Of a stretch of 50,808 nt of DNA, positions 50,804 to 50,808 are shown piece by piece; position 1 is the first letter of the stretch; the number at the start of each line of letters is the position of its first letter. This DNA is from CAZXPG01 sp964643145 (GTDB lineage Bacteria > Pseudomonadota > Alphaproteobacteria > Rickettsiales > Arcanibacteraceae). The translations under genes and the position numbers were made by a program. The notes below the pieces were generated by a model. It ran no database searches, was not told where the DNA came from, and worked only from the letters and a program-made list of their open reading frames with translations. The stretch lies in contig CAZXPG010000006.1 of the NCBI GenBank assembly GCA_964643145.1, positions 1-50,808 of the forward strand, read 5' to 3'.

Positions 50804-50808
50804 TGTAA

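Noticed and set aside
1..50808. tRNA or rRNA genes
   Set aside because: I looked in the intergenic gaps on both strands and saw no cloverleaf or rRNA-like sequence.

Overview
The window reads as a stretch of an alphaproteobacterial chromosome of intermediate base composition. The best evidence is the complete 14-gene respiratory complex I operon in the order nuoA-B-C-D-E-F-G-H-I-J-K-L-M-N, followed directly by birA, coaX and an RNase J gene, an order typical of alphaproteobacteria. Supporting signs are the PleC/DivJ-style histidine-kinase core, the kdsD-lptC-lptA cluster and the DUF2066-purM-purN neighbourhood. A short class I ribonucleotide reductase without an ATP cone, many dispersed palindromes, a long TPR protein with disordered ends and an Ala in the GyrA quinolone pocket would all suit a host-associated lineage near Rickettsiales. 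That placement is an inference only.

Layout. 1-6065: a sensor-kinase-like protein that has lost its phosphoacceptor His (Tyr instead), then a repeat-bearing spacer, then a 1275-residue RTX-type adhesin or exoprotein. 6178-8981: nrdB and nrdA, with two candidate NrdR boxes upstream. 9206-13715: a small membrane protein, the UDP-glucuronate pair galU-ugd and a TPR protein. 13718-18141 (minus strand): mnmA, a polyprenyl diphosphate synthase gene, a PerM-type permease and a DUF2066 protein. 18231-19926: purM-purN. 19983-26392 (minus strand): an unknown 385-residue protein, gyrA and a fused hydroxyacyl-CoA dehydrogenase/enoyl-CoA hydratase. 26535-27311: an orphan ABC-2 permease. 27318-30682 (minus strand): lptA, lptC, kdsD and a D,D-carboxypeptidase. 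30869-49941: the nuo operon with birA, coaX and rnj. 50054-50688: queD and a small membrane protein.

The most unusual part is the nuo operon, which has been opened at several junctions without losing collinearity. A MntA/HepT-type (MNT/HEPN) toxin-antitoxin pair sits between nuoE and nuoF. A minimal HicB/HicA pair sits between nuoF and nuoG. A MITE-like palindromic element sits between nuoM and nuoN. A 200-bp spacer ending in a heptamer tandem repeat separates nuoC from nuoD. Both toxin-antitoxin pairs read in the operon direction and are tightly spaced, so they are probably co-transcribed with complex I, and the NADH-binding subunit gene nuoF is bracketed by the two modules.

Several families of inverted repeats are scattered between genes. 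One has copies at both ends of the window and upstream of gyrA, with a compensatory base-pair change in its stem. Gene functions were assigned by reading motifs and overall family resemblance; no database search was possible.
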